Origin: a virus
Virus record (IMG/VR): IMGVR_UViG_3300042465_005589
Coordinates: 1-64,000 of that record
DNA length: 64,000 nt
Strand: one strand, 5' to 3'
Notes under the pieces: model-generated
Seen by the model: the letters and a program-made list of their open reading frames with translations, nothing else
Told to the model about the DNA's origin: nothing
Database searches by the model: none
Made by a program: the position numbers and the translations under genes
In this document: one piece after another, positions 25,878 to 35,893 of the stretch
Position numbering within the stretch: position 1 is the stretch's first letter
Layout of the letters: each line of letters opens with the position of its first letter

Positions 25878-26480
25878 ATGAGAATCGGTATAGAAATTAA
25901 TGGAGTATTACGAAATACTTTGGGGAAAATTGAACAAACTTATCAAAAATTTTTAATTGATAAAACAGATGGTATAGAGAATGAAGACTCTTTTGAATAT
26001 AAGATGACTTATCCGATAAACAGTTTAACGTTAAATGAACATTTCTCATTTCCGGATGAAGATGAATTATTTTCATTTTTATATGAAGAATTTGCTATGG
26101 AAATTTTTGGTCACGCACAGTCTTCAGAATATAACACTTTTACTGATTTAAACGAGGTTTACGTCTCTTTAAGAGATAATAATGATTTACTGATAGTTTC
26201 TGATGAAATAGGTAAATCAAAACCTGCATCACTATTCTTTTTATCCAAATTTGGTTGCCAATTAGAAAAAGTAAAATTTTATAGTAATTCAACAATTAAT
26301 TCAATGTGGGATGAAATTGATATTTTACTTACATCAAATCCCATCTTATTATTGGAATATCCCTCAGATAAAATATTAATAAAATACGACACTGAGTATA
26401 ATGAGAATATTAACACAATCCATTCTATAAAATCAATAAAAGAATTGGAGGATAAATTAAAACAAATTTTAGAATGTTAA
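25878..26480 (+). CDS. degenerate HAD-like protein
   Basis: A 200-residue protein. It looks like a 5'-nucleotidase-type HAD fold: IGIEINGVLRNT sits where the catalytic DxDG loop should be, and later GKSKPASLFFLSKFGC (motif III Lys) and MWDEIDILLTSNP occur. Both catalytic aspartates of motif I appear replaced (E and N), so it is unlikely to be a normal phosphatase. It overlaps the next gene by 7 bp. A binding or regulatory pseudo-enzyme is inferred; the family call itself is tentative. Confidence 0.45.
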   Translation: MRIGIEINGVLRNTLGKIEQTYQKFLIDKTDGIENEDSFEYKMTYPINSLTLNEHFSFPDEDELFSFLYEEFAMEIFGHAQSSEYNTFTDLNEVYVSLRDNNDLLIVSDEIGKSKPASLFFLSKFGCQLEKVKFYSNSTINSMWDEIDILLTSNPILLLEYPSDKILIKYDTEYNENINTIHSIKSIKELEDKLKQILEC

Positions 26481-26752
26481 AAGTATTAGGAGAAAACTAT
26501 TATGTAGATTTGGATAAAATAGATGACTATGTCCAAATAAAACCAAAAAAAAATATCACATCAGGTGATACTGAAGGTACCGCCATTAGTATAATTAAAT
26601 ATGAAACTATCAAGTTAATGTTAGAAATAATTATGGATGAGCCTGAAGAGATTGACGAACAATTAGGGGCTAAAGGAACTAACAATTTATCTATACCCTT
26701 TAAATTAGCGTTTAATACTCTATTATATAAAAAATTACTAAATAAAATATAA
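26474..26752 (+). CDS. hypothetical protein (92 aa)
   Basis: Unrecognised small acidic protein beginning MLKVLGENYYVDLDKIDDYV. It has a beta-strand-rich front, then an Ile/Leu-rich helical stretch (YETIKLMLEIIMDEPEEIDE) and a C-terminal helix. It overlaps the HAD-like gene and lies 5 bp before the next glycosyltransferase, so it is part of the operon. No membrane segment. Function unknown. Confidence 0.5.
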   Translation: MLKVLGENYYVDLDKIDDYVQIKPKKNITSGDTEGTAISIIKYETIKLMLEIIMDEPEEIDEQLGAKGTNNLSIPFKLAFNTLLYKKLLNKI

Positions 26753-26757
26753 TTAAT

Positions 26758-27822
26758 ATGACACAAGAACAAATTACAAAGCTAGAACAGTCAATTCAAA
26801 ACATGAAAGATAAAAAATCGAGAATTTATCTTTTAGTACAAGACACTAAAGGTAATGCAAAAGCCTCTGTTGCTTACATATACGATTTAGGTATGACATT
26901 ACTAAAAATTGGATATAATCCAATTATCTTACACGAAACACCGGATTATACTGGTGTTGGAGAATGGTTAGGTGAAGAATACATGACATCATTACCTCAT
27001 AAAACTATTGAGGGTCAAAATTTGGAAATTGCTCCTGAAGATTTAATTGTTATTCCTGAATTATATGGGTTTGTTATGAGTCAAATTGCAAAGTTACCTT
27101 GTGGTAAAATTGTATTATCTCAAGCTCACGACCATATTTTGGAAACTCTACAACCAGGTCAGACATGGTCGCAATTAGGGTTTTATAAATGTATAACAAC
27201 ATCTGAAACTCAAAAAGAATATATTGAAAATCTTATGAGAGGCATTTCAATTGATGTGTTAAAACCATTTATTTCAGATAAATTTAAACCTAATCCATTA
27301 CCAGCAAAACCAATTATAGCGATTCACGCTAGAGAACAAAGAGAAGCTGTTAATATGATTAAAAGTTTTTACATTAAATTTCCACAATACAGATGGATAA
27401 CTTTTAGAGATATGAGAGGATTAACTATTGACGAATTCGCAACAGCGATGAAAGATTGTTTCTTATCTGTTTGGATTGATGAGACAAGCTCTTACGGTAC
27501 ATTCCCATTAGAATCGATGAAATGTAAAATACCGGTAGTTGGTTTAGCACCAAATTTGGTACCTGAATGGATGAATGAAGATAACGGTATTTGGGTAAAC
27601 AATAAAACTCAAATGGTTGATTATGTTGCCGACTTTTTACAAAATTGGTTAGAAGATAGTATTAATGAAAATTTAGAACAAGAAATAATTAAAACATCTG
27701 AAAATTTAAGTACTAAAGAAGATTTTGAAAAAATAGCGACAAATTTATTTGAAGGATATCTAACAAAAAGATTAGAATCATTTGAAGAACAATTAAATAA
27801 ACTACAAACAATAGAAGAATAA
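26758..27822 (+). CDS. GT-B-type glycosyltransferase
   Basis: A 354-residue protein. An N-terminal coiled start (QITKLEQSIQNMKDKKS) leads into a Rossmann-like half (RIYLLVQDTKGNAKASVAYI). The second half contains IIAIHAREQREAVNMIKSFY and the donor-site-like segment SSYGTFPLESMKCKIPVVGL, which matches the GT4 'E-x-x-x-x-G-x-P-V' pattern. It is followed by a GT2 gene after 1 bp. Likely partners with it in modifying one acceptor. Confidence 0.65.
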   Translation: MTQEQITKLEQSIQNMKDKKSRIYLLVQDTKGNAKASVAYIYDLGMTLLKIGYNPIILHETPDYTGVGEWLGEEYMTSLPHKTIEGQNLEIAPEDLIVIPELYGFVMSQIAKLPCGKIVLSQAHDHILETLQPGQTWSQLGFYKCITTSETQKEYIENLMRGISIDVLKPFISDKFKPNPLPAKPIIAIHAREQREAVNMIKSFYIKFPQYRWITFRDMRGLTIDEFATAMKDCFLSVWIDETSSYGTFPLESMKCKIPVVGLAPNLVPEWMNEDNGIWVNNKTQMVDYVADFLQNWLEDSINENLEQEIIKTSENLSTKEDFEKIATNLFEGYLTKRLESFEEQLNKLQTIEE

Positions 27823-27823
27823 T

Positions 27824-28630
27824 ATGGAAAATTACTTTGACGTATCAGTTATATTACCGATTAAATCGGCAACCGTACCATTTTTTGAGGATTACTTTAA
27901 AAAATGTATCGAATCATTAAATAATCAAAAATTAAGAATTAATGAATTAGTCATTGTTCATACAAATGAAACACCATTAGTAGAACTTATTAAAGATTAT
28001 GATTTTGGTGATTTAAATGTTGTTAAATTAGAATGGGATAAAGACCCTAATTATGCCGCACAAGTTAATCATGGTGTTAGAAATTCTAAATCTGAATGGA
28101 TTTCATTATTTGAATTTGACGATGAGTACTCAAATATATGGTTTAAAAATGTTAACGTTTATGCAAACGCATATCCTAATATCGACGCATTTTTACCAAT
28201 AGTTGTTGATACAGACCAAAAAGGTAAATTTGCTGGATTTACTAATGAAGCTACTTTCGCGGCAAACTTTACACCTGAAATGGGTATTTTAACACATGAT
28301 ACTTTATTAGATTATCAAAATTTCCAATCATCAGGAATGGTAATTAAAAAATCAAAATTTGTTGATTATGGATTATTTAAACCATCGTTTAAATTAACGT
28401 TTGGATATGAATTATTCTTACGATTAACACATAATTCCATTAACATAATGTCTATACCGAGAATTGGTTATAAACATACAAATTTAAGAGATGGTTCAAT
28501 CTTTTGGAATTACAAAAATGGTAGAGATATTTTAACTCCGGAAGAAGTTAAATTTTGGATTGAATCCGCAAAAAAAGAATATTTTTTCATTAATGACAGA
28601 GCAATAAAATTTGAATCTCAAGAATCTTAA
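27824..28630 (+). CDS. GT2 family glycosyltransferase
   Basis: A 268-residue GT-A enzyme starting FDVSVILPIKSATVPFFEDY. The nucleotide-binding region is ELVIVHTNETPL, and the DxD-like metal site is SLFEFDDEYSN. Later comes SSGMVIKKSKFVDYGLF. Its length is normal for a GT2 catalytic domain. It shares its last base with the start of the late sigma gene, which links expression of the two. Confidence 0.7.
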   Translation: MENYFDVSVILPIKSATVPFFEDYFKKCIESLNNQKLRINELVIVHTNETPLVELIKDYDFGDLNVVKLEWDKDPNYAAQVNHGVRNSKSEWISLFEFDDEYSNIWFKNVNVYANAYPNIDAFLPIVVDTDQKGKFAGFTNEATFAANFTPEMGILTHDTLLDYQNFQSSGMVIKKSKFVDYGLFKPSFKLTFGYELFLRLTHNSINIMSIPRIGYKHTNLRDGSIFWNYKNGRDILTPEEVKFWIESAKKEYFFINDRAIKFESQES

Positions 28631-29379
28631 TGAATGAAAATATTAATTTAACAGGAGATACAAATGTTGAGTTAAAAAAGAAAGGTAGAAAACCAACACA
28701 AGCAAATTATTTTGATGTTAGAGAAGAATTAGCTGTAGTCAGATTTTTAGAATCATCCTCGTATGAAGAAAAAAATAAGATTTACAACGAATTTTTAAAA
28801 AAACCTTTAGACAAGATGATATCTTCAATTATTAGAAGATACAAATTATATAGAAAAGACATGGATTTCACTGATATACATGTAGACACTCACTCGTTTT
28901 TAATGACTAAAATAGATAAGTTTAAACCTTCTCGTGAAAAGAAGGCTTATTCTTATTTTGGTACAATATGTAAAAACTATTTAATGGGTCAAATCATTAA
29001 AGACCAAAAAGAAACCAATAGAAAAATATCGTATGAAGATATTTCATCAAATTTAGAAAATAATGAAAACTTCGCGTATTATATTGAGAATGATAGTTTA
29101 GATTCTGAAAAAGTTATTAAACACTTTTTAATTGAATTAGAGAGATTTATCAAGGAAGAAAATTTATCGGAAAATGAGATTAAACTAGGTCACGCTCTTT
29201 ATGATATTTTTGAAAATTACGATTCAATATTTATTGGAAATGATAATAACAAATTTAATAAAAATATTATTTTATTGTCTTTAAGAGAGATGACTAATCT
29301 TTCAACAAAAGAAATTAGAGGGTCAATGAGAAAATACAAAAATATGTATTACACATTGATTCAAAATATGGTTAATTAA
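28630..29379 (+). CDS. gp55-like late transcription sigma factor
   Basis: A 249-residue protein. The core region reads FLMTKIDKFKPSREKKAYSY, then FGTICKNYLMGQIIKDQKET. This parallels the sigma region 2 segment of T4 gp55, in which the late sigma lacks regions 1 and 4. N-terminal KKKGRKPTQANYF looks like a basic arm. A C-terminal helix pair (LREMTNLSTKEIRGSMRKYK) resembles an HTH. Expected to direct host RNA polymerase to phage late promoters; TATTTAT elements before structural genes in this window are the obvious candidates. Confidence 0.7.
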   Translation: MNENINLTGDTNVELKKKGRKPTQANYFDVREELAVVRFLESSSYEEKNKIYNEFLKKPLDKMISSIIRRYKLYRKDMDFTDIHVDTHSFLMTKIDKFKPSREKKAYSYFGTICKNYLMGQIIKDQKETNRKISYEDISSNLENNENFAYYIENDSLDSEKVIKHFLIELERFIKEENLSENEIKLGHALYDIFENYDSIFIGNDNNKFNKNIILLSLREMTNLSTKEIRGSMRKYKNMYYTLIQNMVN

Positions 29380-29395
29380 AAAACAATAAATTAAA

Positions 29396-29402
29396 TATTT
29401 AT
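29396..29402 (+). promoter_or_regulatory. candidate late promoter core (TATTTAT)
   Basis: AATATTTATCATT ends directly at the ATG of the 125-residue gene. The spacing of 4 bp would give a leaderless or nearly leaderless transcript. Confidence 0.4.
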
Positions 29403-29406
29403 CATT

Positions 29407-29784
29407 ATGGCAAGACCGACAAAAAAAGAAATTAATCTAAGTAAAGAATCAATGTTATCATTGATGCAAGAAATCTATAATGAACTTGTAGAACAAAGAA
29501 GCACTGCGATTAGAATTCAAAATAAAATGTTAACAATGATGAAAAACCCTGAGGACATGACTTTAATCGGTCCCGTTATTGAAAAACAACAAAAAATAAT
29601 TAACGATTGTGTTGAAAAAAAATTAACCCTTTCAAAACTACAAGCAGGAATGTGGGAAAAATCAAATACAGGTACGAGTGAAAGTTTTTCAATTTCAGAT
29701 TTAGGTGTTGATGATGAGATGTTAAAAACTTTAATTGAAAAAGACGCATCCAAAACTGAAGGTTCCTATAAAATGAAAAAATAA
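29407..29784 (+). CDS. hypothetical protein (125 aa)
   Basis: Small, mostly helical protein beginning MARPTKKEINLSKESMLSLM, with a coiled-coil-like middle (NELVEQRSTAIRIQNKMLTM) and a charged tail. No family is recognised. It directly follows the sigma factor gene, has its own TATTTAT element, and precedes the large baseplate-region gene by 6 bp. A chaperone or structural role is possible but not shown. Confidence 0.5.
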   Translation: MARPTKKEINLSKESMLSLMQEIYNELVEQRSTAIRIQNKMLTMMKNPEDMTLIGPVIEKQQKIINDCVEKKLTLSKLQAGMWEKSNTGTSESFSISDLGVDDEMLKTLIEKDASKTEGSYKMKK

Positions 29785-29790
29785 TTTGTT

Positions 29791-31704
29791 ATGGCGTCAT
29801 TAGATTTAGGATTTGATTATAAAAAAATACAAGACAAAATTACCGCAACTAGAAATTATAACGAGTTAAAATCTCAATATGATGATACTAGAAAACAAGC
29901 CGGAGATGCGTTTGAACAAAAAAAATCTGCAGTTACCGGTCAACTTGGAAAAATTAAAGAACAAACTAAACGTTATCAAAAAGAAATTAAAAATCAATTT
30001 GAACAACTTTTAGATATTAATAATACAACCGGTGGTAAAGGAAGTAATTCAACTAAATACATTAAAAAATTATTAATTACCGCAATTAAGAATGTTGAAC
30101 CAAGACTTTCTGAAATTGTTATGGAAGAATCACTAAACGCTGTTGGTTGTGACCAACAACAAGCTTATAATGGGGGTGCAACATATTATATAAAAGTGAA
30201 ATCTATCGACCTTTTAAATATACTAACTTTAGACCCTAAAACTGAAGGTAAACCTCTATACGAAAAATCTCCAATATTAGTTCAGGATTATCCTTTTTCA
30301 ATGAATAAGGAATTATATCAATTAATACAAACGGGTCAACCATACTCAACAGATAATGGACAAAATTACATTGGTCAATCTGGACAAGATTTATTTAATA
30401 TTCAATATGTTGATACAAATCTTCAAGGTGAAACAGGCCCTTGGTTTAAAGTTGATTTATCAAATAGAGTTAATGGTGTTAATAAAGTTGGGACTTTTTT
30501 AGTGGACTACTATAAAACAATTAAAGTTTCGGAACCAACTAACATTATGGCTTCAATAATGGAATCATTAAGTGGTGTTGTTTCTATGAGTGCAAGTGCT
30601 GGTGTTGGACAAGTCGAAGACCAAAGTAAATTCGACCTTTTAGTTCAAAGAATTCTTGGGTTATGTTTTGACAATAGAAGTGAAATTGATGTTAGTGGTA
30701 TTGCTAAAGTACCTGAACTTGATGGTGTTGATGAAACTTTTTTTGAATTTACTGAGATTGATTTAAGAAAAATAGAACAAAGAATAACTAACATTAAAAA
30801 TAAAGTGATTGAGTTAGAAGATTGTGATGGAATATTATTACCCGTAGATTATCCGGCGGTAATTAACCAAATAAATAATTTAAATTTAATCGAGAATAAT
30901 AGTGATTTTATTAATGCTGCCGATAATTTAACTCAAGTCTTAGCAGATAATCCTCAATGGGGTGCCGGTATTCAAACCAACGCACAAGCGGCTTTAAATT
31001 TAAATTTTATAAAATTAATCGCTCAAGGTATTGCAAGTGCTTTTTTAACACCTAAAATATTGTTACCAATATATGTAATGTTAAAAGCCATCGGTCAAGA
31101 AACTACGGACTCAATAAAAGGATTAGTTGATTTTACTAAACAATTCAAAAAATTCGCAATAAATTTTATTTCCAAAATAGGGGCAATATTTGTTCAAGAA
31201 TTATTTGAATTAATAAAAAAAGATATTTTAGCATTGATTCAAAGAGTTATTACAGATATTGTTAAAGAAAAAATTGATAAAAGAATATCAATGATTTTAA
31301 AACTCATTCAATTATTATTAATTGTTGCGTCTTTTATTAGTGATTGGCGAAAATGTAAAAGTGTTGTAGATGAATTATTAGCTTTATTAGATTTGATAAC
31401 TAGTAGTCTCGGTTTTGGTAGTCAAATACCTTTACCATTATTATTCGCTTCACAACTATTAGATGGTTACTCAGAATCAAGAGCCTTTGTTGGAGCTATT
31501 GAAGAACTACAAAAAATTGGTATCCCAACAGGTCCTTTACCGGATGGTAGCCCTAATTTAGATATTTTAGGTAAATTTGGTCAAATGAAAGCAATGGCAA
31601 AAGAAGATTCGGATAATAATAAATTACAAATTGCTATTGGACCATTAACAATGACACCCGCAGGTTTAACAGTACCAGCAAGTGCTTTCGGTAAAAAAAT
31701 ATAA
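29791..31704 (+). CDS. large virion protein of the baseplate region
   Basis: A 637-residue protein. It starts with a long charged helical region (SQYDDTRKQAGDAFEQKKSA). A conserved-looking globular middle follows, and then a hydrophobic helical zone (residues about 420-540, with FLTPKILLPIYVMLKAIG and LILKLIQLLLIVASFIS). The hydrophobic zone and coiled N-terminus are compatible with a tape-measure-like or baseplate hub-associated protein. It precedes the gp5-like gene. Placement supports a tail or baseplate role; the exact T4 counterpart is unclear. Confidence 0.5.
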   Translation: MASLDLGFDYKKIQDKITATRNYNELKSQYDDTRKQAGDAFEQKKSAVTGQLGKIKEQTKRYQKEIKNQFEQLLDINNTTGGKGSNSTKYIKKLLITAIKNVEPRLSEIVMEESLNAVGCDQQQAYNGGATYYIKVKSIDLLNILTLDPKTEGKPLYEKSPILVQDYPFSMNKELYQLIQTGQPYSTDNGQNYIGQSGQDLFNIQYVDTNLQGETGPWFKVDLSNRVNGVNKVGTFLVDYYKTIKVSEPTNIMASIMESLSGVVSMSASAGVGQVEDQSKFDLLVQRILGLCFDNRSEIDVSGIAKVPELDGVDETFFEFTEIDLRKIEQRITNIKNKVIELEDCDGILLPVDYPAVINQINNLNLIENNSDFINAADNLTQVLADNPQWGAGIQTNAQAALNLNFIKLIAQGIASAFLTPKILLPIYVMLKAIGQETTDSIKGLVDFTKQFKKFAINFISKIGAIFVQELFELIKKDILALIQRVITDIVKEKIDKRISMILKLIQLLLIVASFISDWRKCKSVVDELLALLDLITSSLGFGSQIPLPLLFASQLLDGYSESRAFVGAIEELQKIGIPTGPLPDGSPNLDILGKFGQMKAMAKEDSDNNKLQIAIGPLTMTPAGLTVPASAFGKKI

Positions 31705-31706
31705 TA

Positions 31707-31928
31707 ATGAATATCCAAGAAAAATCTGAAAAAGCTAAAAATATTATTAAAGAATATAAAAATTCATCAAATAAAGATTTATCATTTGTTATGGATTTTA
31801 TTCAGGAAGATTTTGTTTTAACTAAAGAATCGTTAATTAAATTAACGCACCATTTAGATAAATTAGAATTAACTTATAATACAATATTAAAAGAATATAA
31901 CTCAAGAACAAAGAAAAATGGTAACTAA
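31707..31928 (+). CDS. hypothetical protein (73 aa)
   Basis: Small helical, highly charged protein ([20 protein letters not shown]), with a second helix [20 protein letters not shown]. It overlaps the gp5-like gene by 11 bp and follows the large virion protein after 2 bp, so it is expressed with both. It may be an assembly factor. No family is recognised. Confidence 0.5.
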   Translation: MNIQEKSEKAKNIIKEYKNSSNKDLSFVMDFIQEDFVLTKESLIKLTHHLDKLELTYNTILKEYNSRTKKNGN

Positions 31929-33489
31929 TCAAATAATTTTTCCAGGAATAGTACTTAACAATGAAGACCCTATGATGTTAGGAAGACTTCGTGTTATACC
32001 TGAAACAAAAAATTATCAAGATATTATAGCAGCAATTCCAAATTGGAATGAGGAAACGGACCCCTGGACTTCAAAAGACCCTTTAATTTGTTTATCGTTA
32101 TTACCGTTTTATGTAAGTCAAGTACCTCTTAAAGATGAGTATGTTCATATAATATACTCAAATAAAGATTTCCCATTCACAAATCAATTTTATATTCAAG
32201 GACCATTTTCATCACCAATGATTAGTCCTTTTGAAAATTTTCAAGGAGCAAAAAAATTCTTAGCATCAGGTGACAGAATTGCTCAGGGAATTTCAATTAA
32301 AAATCAAGTAGGTGCCTATAGAAATCAAGAGAGTAAAGGAGTGTTTCCTGAACCCGGTGATAATGCGTTATTAGGAAGAGGAACTGCCGATGTGATTGTT
32401 AAGGAAAATGAAGTATTAATTAGAGCGGGTAAAACTAAAAGATTGGTGAAAGACCAATTACCATTAGGAAATGTTAATAGAGCCTTCATTCAATTATCTA
32501 ATTTTTCCCAACAAAAGACAACTAAAGACCCTGAGGGGATTACTCGATTAATTGAACAAGTTAAAGTTGTGAAAAAAATGATTATTTGGAATATTGATAA
32601 TTTAGAGAACTTATCAATACCGGGAGCATTTAACGGTTCTGTAGGGTTATATAATGTAGTTCCAAGTGTAGCAGTAAACTCAAAAAACTTTAAATCTGAT
32701 ACAATAACAACTTTATCTGTTGGGACAAATTATGGCTCTCCATTAGAAGAAATTAAATTTACTGCGAAATCATTTGATGATGCGTCCGCTATTATAAATA
32801 ATTTCATACAGGGAGTGTTTAGCGGATTTATAAACATATCAGGTTATACTGTAAACAATCCTCAAAATTTTGCACCTAACGTAACATTCCCATTAGTTAT
32901 CACACCATCAAAATTAACTTATACCACCGGAAATAAATTTTCACCAAATGACCTTATAACTGAAGTCGCGGAATATGTTAATTATGTAAGATTTTATGAT
33001 AAAATAACATTAAACCCTGCTAGTAAAAAATTTAAAGGATGGTTTTTAGTTTGGGAAAACAAATCGGGTAAACCAATTCTTGGTCCTCAAGCCGATTTAA
33101 AAGAAGAAGTAGTGATACCTACCGAATTTATTCCGGCAGATATTAGTTATAGTATTATGGGTTCTCAAAGAATGTATTTCTTATCTCAAGATTCTGCAGG
33201 TCCAAAAGGAAAAATTAGTTTAAGTCAAACTTTATATGGGATTCCTCAGGATAAATTTATTGGAGATGAGAATAGTATTCTTAATAAAACATACCCTGTT
33301 GTGAGGGGTGATGAATTAATGGGATTACTTAGAAAAATTTTCTCATTTGTTACAGGACACGTTCATCCGGTTGCAACAATGGCTCCTGTTCCGGTTGCCG
33401 CGGGTAATGGGCAAACAACCTCAGAAATCAACGCAATCCTCGCAGATGCAGAAAATACAATATTAAATCAAAATATTAGAATTAATTGA
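31918..33489 (+). CDS. gp5-like baseplate hub / central spike OB-fold protein
   Basis: A 523-residue protein. The N-terminal segment [20 protein letters not shown] (about residues 6-25) is the OB-fold entry seen in T4 gp5 and related spike proteins ('G-x-V-x-x-x-x-D-P-x-x-x-G-R-x-R-V'). The middle contains extended beta-rich sequence. The C-terminal part has [20 protein letters not shown], a 'H-x-H-P' element reminiscent of spike-adjacent regions. No lysozyme domain is evident, unlike T4 gp5. It probably forms the central hub of the contractile tail. Confidence 0.65.
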   Translation: MVTNQIIFPGIVLNNEDPMMLGRLRVIPETKNYQDIIAAIPNWNEETDPWTSKDPLICLSLLPFYVSQVPLKDEYVHIIYSNKDFPFTNQFYIQGPFSSPMISPFENFQGAKKFLASGDRIAQGISIKNQVGAYRNQESKGVFPEPGDNALLGRGTADVIVKENEVLIRAGKTKRLVKDQLPLGNVNRAFIQLSNFSQQKTTKDPEGITRLIEQVKVVKKMIIWNIDNLENLSIPGAFNGSVGLYNVVPSVAVNSKNFKSDTITTLSVGTNYGSPLEEIKFTAKSFDDASAIINNFIQGVFSGFINISGYTVNNPQNFAPNVTFPLVITPSKLTYTTGNKFSPNDLITEVAEYVNYVRFYDKITLNPASKKFKGWFLVWENKSGKPILGPQADLKEEVVIPTEFIPADISYSIMGSQRMYFLSQDSAGPKGKISLSQTLYGIPQDKFIGDENSILNKTYPVVRGDELMGLLRKIFSFVTGHVHPVATMAPVPVAAGNGQTTSEINAILADAENTILNQNIRIN

Positions 33490-33496
33490 TATTTAT
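33490..33496 (+). promoter_or_regulatory. candidate late promoter core (TATTTAT)
   Basis: GATATTTATATATAAAAC lies 15 bp before the ATG of the 492-residue structural gene and matches the other elements closely. Confidence 0.45.
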
Positions 33497-33511
33497 ATAT
33501 AAAACATTTAT

Positions 33512-34990
33512 ATGTCAATTATTAATTCATATTTCAGTAAGAACAATACACTTATTTCAAATAGTTTTACCAACACAGGTAGAAATCCTGTTATGGAACT
33601 ATTCTATGGTAATGTGGCAACAACTCAATACCCAAACAATTATAGCCGTTTCATTTTTGATATAGACTTAACATTATTAAAAGAGAAAATTTTTGATGGT
33701 ACTATAACCACTGGATGTACAGATACTATTACACATACATTAAGAATGACAAACACTTCAACATTTGATGTGGAATTGTTAAATACTCTAACATCTCAAA
33801 TGAGGATGAGAGCAACGTCATTTGATTTAATTTTATTTAGAATCCCTTATTTAAATAATGACCCATCAACACCCCAACTTTGGGATGAAGGTGTTGGTTA
33901 TGATTTTGCGGATTTAGTTTACAAATATAGTGAATCAGATAGAAGCTTTTCTGATAGACCATCAAATTGGTTTCAAACAACAACCATTGGTGTTTGGCAA
34001 CAACCCGGAATTTATAATAACAAAAATTTAGGACCGGTTCCTTTTAGCGGAATCACTATAGTTGACACTCAACATTTTGAATTTGGTAATGAAAACATTG
34101 CTTTTGATATGACAAATGAAATTAATGGTATGTTAAATGGGACAATACCAAATGTGTCAGGATGGGGAATAGCGTATAAACCTCAAGTTGAAAATCTTAC
34201 AGGTCTTACAAATAACTATGAAGTGCAATTTTTCACTCAACACACTCAAACATTCTATGAACCATATCTTGAAACAAATTATAATGACTTAATTGAAGAT
34301 GATAGAAATCAATTTACGTTAGGTAGAGTTAATAAATTGTATTTATACTTATTTGATAATGGTAACCCAATCAATTTAGATTACCCACCTAAAGTGGATA
34401 TATTAGATATGATGGGGGATGTTATTCCGGGACTATCAGGGTTAACAACATGTCAAAGAACTCGAGGAGTTTATGAAGTTGTTATACCACCTCTTATGGG
34501 ATATAAAACACCGTGTATGTTTTCTGATAGATGGTACAATATTAGTTACAATAACTTCCCATTACCTCAAGTGTTAAATGATTTCACATTACAACCATTA
34601 AAAAATGCTATTCAAATGGGTGTGGTGTCTGCAAATCCTTTATTATATGGATTTGATTTTTACGGTTTAAAACAAAATGAAGAAATTGTGAATACCGATA
34701 CACGTAAAGTTGGTGTCATAATTAAACAAGCATATACCACCCAAAATTTATTATTAAATGTTGATGCTTCATATAGAATATATGTTAAAGAAGGGACGAC
34801 AGAAGTACAAGTTCAAGGATGGACAAAAATTAATAGAACCCCTAACGAATACTATTTTATATTTGACACTAGAGACAAAATACCTAACGAATATTTTATT
34901 GACATACAAGTAATTAGTAGTGGTGAAATAAACACATATAAACGACAAATTAAATTTCAAGTAGTAAATACAAAGTATTTGAAATTGTAA
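33512..34990 (+). CDS. virion structural protein (baseplate/tail region)
   Basis: A 492-residue beta-rich protein without signal peptide or catalytic motif. It starts MSIINSYFSKNNTLISNSFT. The first half has many aromatic and Asn residues, as in fibre or wedge proteins. The C-terminal 130 residues look like an Ig-like beta sandwich (DASYRIYVKEGTTEVQVQGW...IKFQVVNTKYLKL). It has its own TATTTAT element and is followed by a small Cys-containing structural protein. A virion role is inferred from composition and neighbourhood; no T4 counterpart assigned. Confidence 0.55.
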   Translation: MSIINSYFSKNNTLISNSFTNTGRNPVMELFYGNVATTQYPNNYSRFIFDIDLTLLKEKIFDGTITTGCTDTITHTLRMTNTSTFDVELLNTLTSQMRMRATSFDLILFRIPYLNNDPSTPQLWDEGVGYDFADLVYKYSESDRSFSDRPSNWFQTTTIGVWQQPGIYNNKNLGPVPFSGITIVDTQHFEFGNENIAFDMTNEINGMLNGTIPNVSGWGIAYKPQVENLTGLTNNYEVQFFTQHTQTFYEPYLETNYNDLIEDDRNQFTLGRVNKLYLYLFDNGNPINLDYPPKVDILDMMGDVIPGLSGLTTCQRTRGVYEVVIPPLMGYKTPCMFSDRWYNISYNNFPLPQVLNDFTLQPLKNAIQMGVVSANPLLYGFDFYGLKQNEEIVNTDTRKVGVIIKQAYTTQNLLLNVDASYRIYVKEGTTEVQVQGWTKINRTPNEYYFIFDTRDKIPNEYFIDIQVISSGEINTYKRQIKFQVVNTKYLKL

Positions 34991-34992
34991 TA

Positions 34993-34999
34993 TATTTAT
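34993..34999 (+). promoter_or_regulatory. candidate late promoter core (TATTTAT)
   Basis: ATATATTTATAAATAAAAA lies 11 bp before the ATG of the 126-residue gene. Confidence 0.45.
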
Positions 35000-35010
35000 A
35001 AATAAAAAAT

Positions 35011-35391
35011 ATGGAAGAATTAAATATTATAGTAACGGCAACAACTTGTGGTGAAGAATCAATACAAGTTATTATTTTACCAATAAATGGAACTGACTTT
35101 AGTAAAGTTTATCAGTTACCAACAGGATATTGTGTAACATTAACTTCGGGTGAAACAACAACACAATTCGCTAATTCAATGTTAAGTTATGGACCATTTG
35201 ATACTTGTGACGAATGTATTGTACCATTTAGTGCAAACACAGGTGGTAATAATGGTTTAATTTGTGAAGATGACTGTAATGGTGGTAATTTATTAATTAA
35301 CCCACCACGTCCTGTTTATACAAATGGACAAAATAAAGCAATTGTACAATTAAATGCGGTCACAATTGGCGGAAATGGATTAAACTCATAA
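35011..35391 (+). CDS. small Cys-containing structural-type protein
   Basis: A 126-residue, Thr/Gly/Asn-rich, beta-strand-like protein beginning MEELNIIVTATTCGEESIQV. It has paired cysteines (DTCDECIVPF and CEDDCNGG) that may form disulfides or bind metal. The composition resembles the Cys-containing insert of the capsid protein and the Cys-rich fibre protein in this genome. It is co-directional with the structural genes and behind a TATTTAT element. Function unknown. Confidence 0.5.
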   Translation: MEELNIIVTATTCGEESIQVIILPINGTDFSKVYQLPTGYCVTLTSGETTTQFANSMLSYGPFDTCDECIVPFSANTGGNNGLICEDDCNGGNLLINPPRPVYTNGQNKAIVQLNAVTIGGNGLNS

Positions 35392-35395
35392 TCAT

Positions 35396-35893
35396 ATGAA
35401 AAAAGTAATTAAACTATCTGAATCAAAACTTACTGAATTAGTTAAACGAATCATGTCTGAACAAGATAATGAAAGATATATGTTTTTCAGTAATTTAGAA
35501 CAAATTCATAGACAAACAGGTTTGTTATTGGAATTAAATAAAAATACCGTTGAAGGTGTTTTAGATGGGGGTCATGATTGGGCTCAAGACCATTTATCAA
35601 CCGCAAAAGAAAATATTGACCAAGTTTTTGATTTCATGATGAATGAAACTAAAAATGAAGACAATATGAATGTTTTAGAACAGGACTACTCGACTGACGT
35701 TGAAAGACCCACAAGTGATAGAGAACGTCAAGCAAAATCTTTATTTGGTGACAAATATGGTGCATATATACCTAATGATGTTATTAGGTACATAAGAAAA
35801 AATCCTGCACAATTCTTTAAACGACTCTACCAAATGTATGGGGACAAAGCTTATGAATATTTAGATAAATCAAAAAATAAAGGGGAAAATTAA
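35396..35893 (+). CDS. hypothetical protein with shared 'LTES...KRxMSEQ' N-terminus
   Basis: A 165-residue protein. The first 23 residues, MKKVIKLSESKLTELVKRIM then SEQ, are near-identical in pattern to the start of the OmpA-like protein at 54.4-55.4 kb. This suggests a common targeting or anchoring peptide. The rest is helical and charged. The terminator stem spans its stop codon. A virion or internal-protein role is inferred from the shared N-terminus; a prohead-protease-type site after SE is possible. Confidence 0.55.
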   Translation: MKKVIKLSESKLTELVKRIMSEQDNERYMFFSNLEQIHRQTGLLLELNKNTVEGVLDGGHDWAQDHLSTAKENIDQVFDFMMNETKNEDNMNVLEQDYSTDVERPTSDRERQAKSLFGDKYGAYIPNDVIRYIRKNPAQFFKRLYQMYGDKAYEYLDKSKNKGEN

